From Thiotrichaceae bacterium UBA973 (lineage in GTDB: Bacteria; Pseudomonadota; Gammaproteobacteria; Eutrophobiales; Eutrophobiaceae), in contig DBBX01000008.1 of NCBI GenBank assembly GCA_002292815.1, forward strand, positions 1-46,423: 46,423 nucleotides of DNA. The letters are read 5' to 3'. Each line of letters opens with the position of its first letter. Positions within the stretch are counted from its first letter, which is position 1. The notes beneath the pieces were generated by a model. It was not told where the DNA came from and ran no database searches. It worked only from the letters and a program-made list of their open reading frames with translations. Positions 43,698 to 46,423 of the stretch are shown one piece after another. The position numbers were made by a program, and so were the translations under genes.

Positions 43698-44468
43698 ATG
43701 ACAGATGCCAACACAGATGCTGAGCAACCGTTAATTTCGCACCTGATTGAATTACGAGCTTGTGCGCTGCGCGCTGTAATTTGTGTCTTTGTAATACTGT
43801 TGATCTTGCTGCCTTTTTCAAACCAGATCTATGGTTACATCGCGACACCATTAATAGCTGAACTCCCTGAAGGCAGCCATATGATCGCGACCGAGGTATC
43901 ATCACCTTTCTTTGCGCCATTTAAACTGACTCTATTTTGTGCAATTTTTATAACCATCCCCTACATCCTTTATCAAGCCTGGTCTTTTATTTCTCCTGGC
44001 CTTTATACAAACGAAAAGAAATTTACCGTACCTTTGTTGATCAGCAGTAGCTTGCTTTTTTATATCGGGGTTTCGTTTGCGTACTACATCGTATTTCCTG
44101 TGTTGTTTTCCTTCCTTACAGCGACCGCGCCAGAAGGGGTACAAATCATGACAGACATTAACCATTATCTAAATTTTATTATTAAGCTTTTCTTTGCCTT
44201 TGGTATCTCTTTTGAAATCCCTGTAGCAACATTTTTATTAATTAGAACGGGTTTTGTCACGGTCGAAAAACTGGCAGCGAACCGCCCTTATATAGTTGTT
44301 ATGGCATTTTTTGTCGGCATGTTATTAACGCCGCCGGATGTGATCTCTCAAATTTTATTAGCAGTTCCTATCTGGCTACTGTTCGAGAGCGGCCTAATTA
44401 TTAGCCGTTACTATGAAAACAAAAACGGGACGCCAGATGAGACAGATGAAAAAGTTTCCGACGATTAG
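43698..44468 (+). CDS. tatC: twin-arginine translocase subunit TatC
   Basis: TatC is the polytopic receptor that binds the twin-arginine motif. The 256-residue protein has six hydrophobic segments. The family landmarks are LISHLIELRACALRA near the N terminus, SSPFFAPFKL in the first loop, and the TPPDVISQ segment before the last helix. Its stop overlaps the opposing gene by four bases. Confidence 0.95.
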   Translation: MTDANTDAEQPLISHLIELRACALRAVICVFVILLILLPFSNQIYGYIATPLIAELPEGSHMIATEVSSPFFAPFKLTLFCAIFITIPYILYQAWSFISPGLYTNEKKFTVPLLISSSLLFYIGVSFAYYIVFPVLFSFLTATAPEGVQIMTDINHYLNFIIKLFFAFGISFEIPVATFLLIRTGFVTVEKLAANRPYIVVMAFFVGMLLTPPDVISQILLAVPIWLLFESGLIISRYYENKNGTPDETDEKVSDD

Positions 44469-45868
44469 CCGTCCGCGTTGCTCGCCCAGTTTAAATTACT
44501 CCTCGCCTTAAGCTCCTTTTCAAAATCTATTAATTTATTTTTTATCTCAGTTCCAACACTGATCTGCGGATCGGAATTTTCAAAACCCTCTTCAGTTTCT
44601 TTAGCAAAAATTATTTTTTCTGCATGGTCGAAAGCCTTAATAAAAGATCTCGTCTGCTTTAATCCTTTCTCAAAATAGGCATCGCCAAAATTAGTATATT
44701 TCCCATCATGGCCACAACCAAAAGAATTTCGATCCGCGCTTGCGGCGGTAATCAACAAGGTTGACGGTCCTGCCAATGGCGCTATAAAACCCCCGGAATA
44801 ACACGCTGAAATGATTATGATACGCCATTTTATTTCAGCACCGTCCAGAGCTTGTTTAATATAGCTCGCATTTATATTATTCAGTTTAAATGGCGAAAAA
44901 TTTGCGGAAAGATAATGATCTTCTGTCCCATGTGACGTCAGAAACAAGAATAGAATATCCTCTTCCTTATTCATTAGCTTCGCGGTGTTATTAATACTGC
45001 TCTTTAAATTGTGGCCATTTGCCAAGGGGATATTGTTTACAGTGTCGCTGTTATTAATTAAAACCAATGAGCGGCCATAAGCATAAAAATAATTATTCAC
45101 TATATCCCGTGCGGCTATCGCTTCATTCATAAAAACATCTTCATTAGCATCACCCGCAAACCCGATAAAAAACAAATCTGTTTGTCCCGGTTTTTCTTCG
45201 ACAAGTTCGCCTGTTAATTTTCCAAGCAGTTCATTTTGCGAATAATAAATCGACTCAACATCTACATTTAGCGCGCTTTCTATTTGATCATTGTTTGCTG
45301 CTTGAGGATACCAAAGTGACTCCATAGGCAATAAAAATAACGGTGCAAAATTAATGACAGCATATAAACCCGTATAAACCAGCGCCATGCTATGAGTTAA
45401 ATAGAAAAAGCGTTTAAAAAGCCGTGCCGATACCAATAGATACCATAACGAGTAAATAATGAAGACGACCCAGCTCGTATAGAATTCATCAAAATAGGCT
45501 TGTTCTTTTGCAATGACCAGCAGACAGATTGTTCCCAACCAGACTACTGGTACGACAGACAGAAATAAAACGGCCAGTTTTCCCAAATCCTGTTGTCTGG
45601 AATTAAAAACCGCGATGAGACTCAGGCTAAAAAAGAACAATAAATAGAGCAGGGCTTGATAAGTTAGCCCATAGGGATTAAAGAAATGAACGGGGGCAGT
45701 ATCATAATAATCGTGAATAAATGATAAGCCTAAGGAAACGACCAAAAGCAAACAAACCTGTAGATAACTACTTTTAAATTGCCAGAGGTGAACCGGCATA
45801 AACATGGCTGCGCGGGTACCTGCCAAGATGTTTTTAACAAGATCGATTAATGATTTTAATGGGGCCAA
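44465..45868 (-). CDS. membrane-anchored C13/caspase-like cysteine peptidase
   Basis: The 467-residue protein has five hydrophobic helices (about 34-52, 67-88, 97-120, 131-150, 159-180) followed by a soluble C-terminal domain. That domain shows a clan-CD His-Cys pair: His313 in FLFLTSHGTEDHY and Cys356 in IIIISACYSGGF, each after a hydrophobic strand as in legumains and caspases. The segment TLLITAASADRNSFGCG follows. Peptidase C13 proteins with such anchors occur in proteobacteria, but their substrates are not known to me. The TTG start at 45868 has AGAGG eight bases upstream; ATG 45805 is an alternative. Confidence 0.8.
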   Translation of the reverse strand: MAPLKSLIDLVKNILAGTRAAMFMPVHLWQFKSSYLQVCLLLVVSLGLSFIHDYYDTAPVHFFNPYGLTYQALLYLLFFFSLSLIAVFNSRQQDLGKLAVLFLSVVPVVWLGTICLLVIAKEQAYFDEFYTSWVVFIIYSLWYLLVSARLFKRFFYLTHSMALVYTGLYAVINFAPLFLLPMESLWYPQAANNDQIESALNVDVESIYYSQNELLGKLTGELVEEKPGQTDLFFIGFAGDANEDVFMNEAIAARDIVNNYFYAYGRSLVLINNSDTVNNIPLANGHNLKSSINNTAKLMNKEEDILFLFLTSHGTEDHYLSANFSPFKLNNINASYIKQALDGAEIKWRIIIISACYSGGFIAPLAGPSTLLITAASADRNSFGCGHDGKYTNFGDAYFEKGLKQTRSFIKAFDHAEKIIFAKETEEGFENSDPQISVGTEIKNKLIDFEKELKARSNLNWASNADG

Positions 45869-45912
45869 TTATTTAACCTCTTAAGCCGTATAAAACCACA
45901 TAAGCCAAAATA

Positions 45913-46329
45913 TTATGTTTGTTCCCACGGTAAGCGATGAAACCGCCAACCATTGATGGTGTTTCTATGTCCATTTTCGTCCTTGTCTCCTTCAAATCCT
46001 TCGAGAACATTGTACACGCTGGTAAACCCGTCCTTGATTAGCATTTCACCAGCAAGCGCTGAACGTTGACCACTTCGACAAAGCATCAGCACAGGCACAT
46101 CATCTAATTGATTGTTTTCTGGTCGATGTTCCGCCAAAAAGGCTCGTACCTTCTCAACAAATTCTGGCTGTATATCCCAGCCTGGCGGCTCTTTGACAGG
46201 AACATGTATCGCATTCAATGGATGGCCGACAAAATTATATTCCATCGTGCTTCTGACATCGATTAACACAGCGTTTTCTTGTTGTTCGAGAATCTCATGC
46301 GCCTCTAGCGGGCTAACTTCTTTAAGCAT
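45913..46329 (-). CDS. rhodanese-like domain protein
   Basis: The 138-residue single-domain rhodanese has the active-site loop LCRSGQRS with Cys84, after the VLIDVRSTMEYNFVGHPLNA segment typical of the fold. Such proteins transfer sulfane sulfur. The active loop of six residues (CRSGQRS) suggests a sulfurtransferase rather than a Cdc25-like phosphatase. It lies upstream of the C13-like gene on the same strand, 44 bases away, so the two could be co-transcribed. Confidence 0.9.
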   Translation of the reverse strand: MLKEVSPLEAHEILEQQENAVLIDVRSTMEYNFVGHPLNAIHVPVKEPPGWDIQPEFVEKVRAFLAEHRPENNQLDDVPVLMLCRSGQRSALAGEMLIKDGFTSVYNVLEGFEGDKDENGHRNTINGWRFHRLPWEQT

Positions 46330-46423
46330 AGCGTGTACCCTTATAGTTTATATTGAATCAACATCAATAAATGACAGCTTAAATCATCCACAAAATGATT
46401 ACTAAAGTGAAATCTTTCAATAG
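46330..46423. other. right-edge intergenic DNA
   Basis: These 94 AT-rich bases contain no credible gene. They should hold the promoter of the minus-strand rhodanese gene. Confidence 0.5.

Noticed and set aside
1..46423. tRNA, rRNA, CRISPR arrays, insertion sequences
   Set aside because: All gaps were read on both strands. None holds a cloverleaf-like sequence, regular spaced repeats, or transposase fragments.

Overview
The window looks like chromosomal backbone from a non-enteric gammaproteobacterium of moderately low GC. I judge this from conserved gene order: fmdB-like/DUF502/aspS, yebC-ruvC-ruvA...ruvB-ybgC-tolQRAB-pal-ybgF-queE-queC, the yrbG-kdsD-kdsC-lptC-lptA-lptB-rpoN-hpf-ptsN block, thrB-DUF2782 opposite polA, and hisAFIE-tatABC. 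An HPr kinase gene between ptsN and rapZ, followed by a mannose-type EIIA, HPr and EI, is unlike enterics and fits the sulfur-oxidiser/methylotroph-like branches of Gammaproteobacteria. Genus cannot be told from the sequence alone. I see no rRNA, tRNA, CRISPR array, transposase or integrase. No gene-free stretch exceeds 300 bases.

Layout. 1-5021: a gene tail, a FmdB-type zinc ribbon protein, a DUF502 membrane protein, aspS, nadA and yebC. 5167-10212: ruvC and ruvA overlap by four bases, but ruvB lies almost 3 kb further on. The intervening DNA holds a short ORF, an MscS-family channel, a VIT/CCC1-family membrane protein, and a nucleotidyltransferase/ribbon-helix-helix pair with a palindrome at its promoter. 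10218-16951: the Tol-Pal envelope operon and two queuosine (preQ0) genes. 17042-18815: an accessory patch with a GFA-domain protein, an unrecognised 275-residue protein and a hotdog thioesterase gene interrupted by an early amber codon.

18812-22898 (minus strand): a lytic transglycosylase with two tandem solute-binding domains, and the murU-amgK pair for MurNAc recycling. 23035-34365 (plus strand): a long run for Kdo and LPS transport (yrbG, kdsD, kdsC, lptC, lptA, lptB), sigma-54 (rpoN), ribosome hibernation (hpf) and a regulatory phosphotransferase chain (ptsN, hprK, rapZ, EIIA-Man, HPr, EI) with no sugar permease. 34453-37693: mgtE, a gamma-glutamylcyclotransferase-like protein, thrB and a DUF2782 protein. 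37874-44468: polA, hisA-F-I-E and tatA-B-C. 44465-46329 (minus strand): a five-helix membrane protein with a C13/caspase-like His-Cys protease domain, and a rhodanese.

Taken together, most genes serve cell-envelope construction (Tol-Pal, Kdo, Lpt, MurNAc recycling, transglycosylase, Tat export) and its regulation. The parts most worth a second look are the insertion between ruvA and ruvB, the accessory patch at 17-18.8 kb, and the membrane C13 protease-like gene beside tatC.
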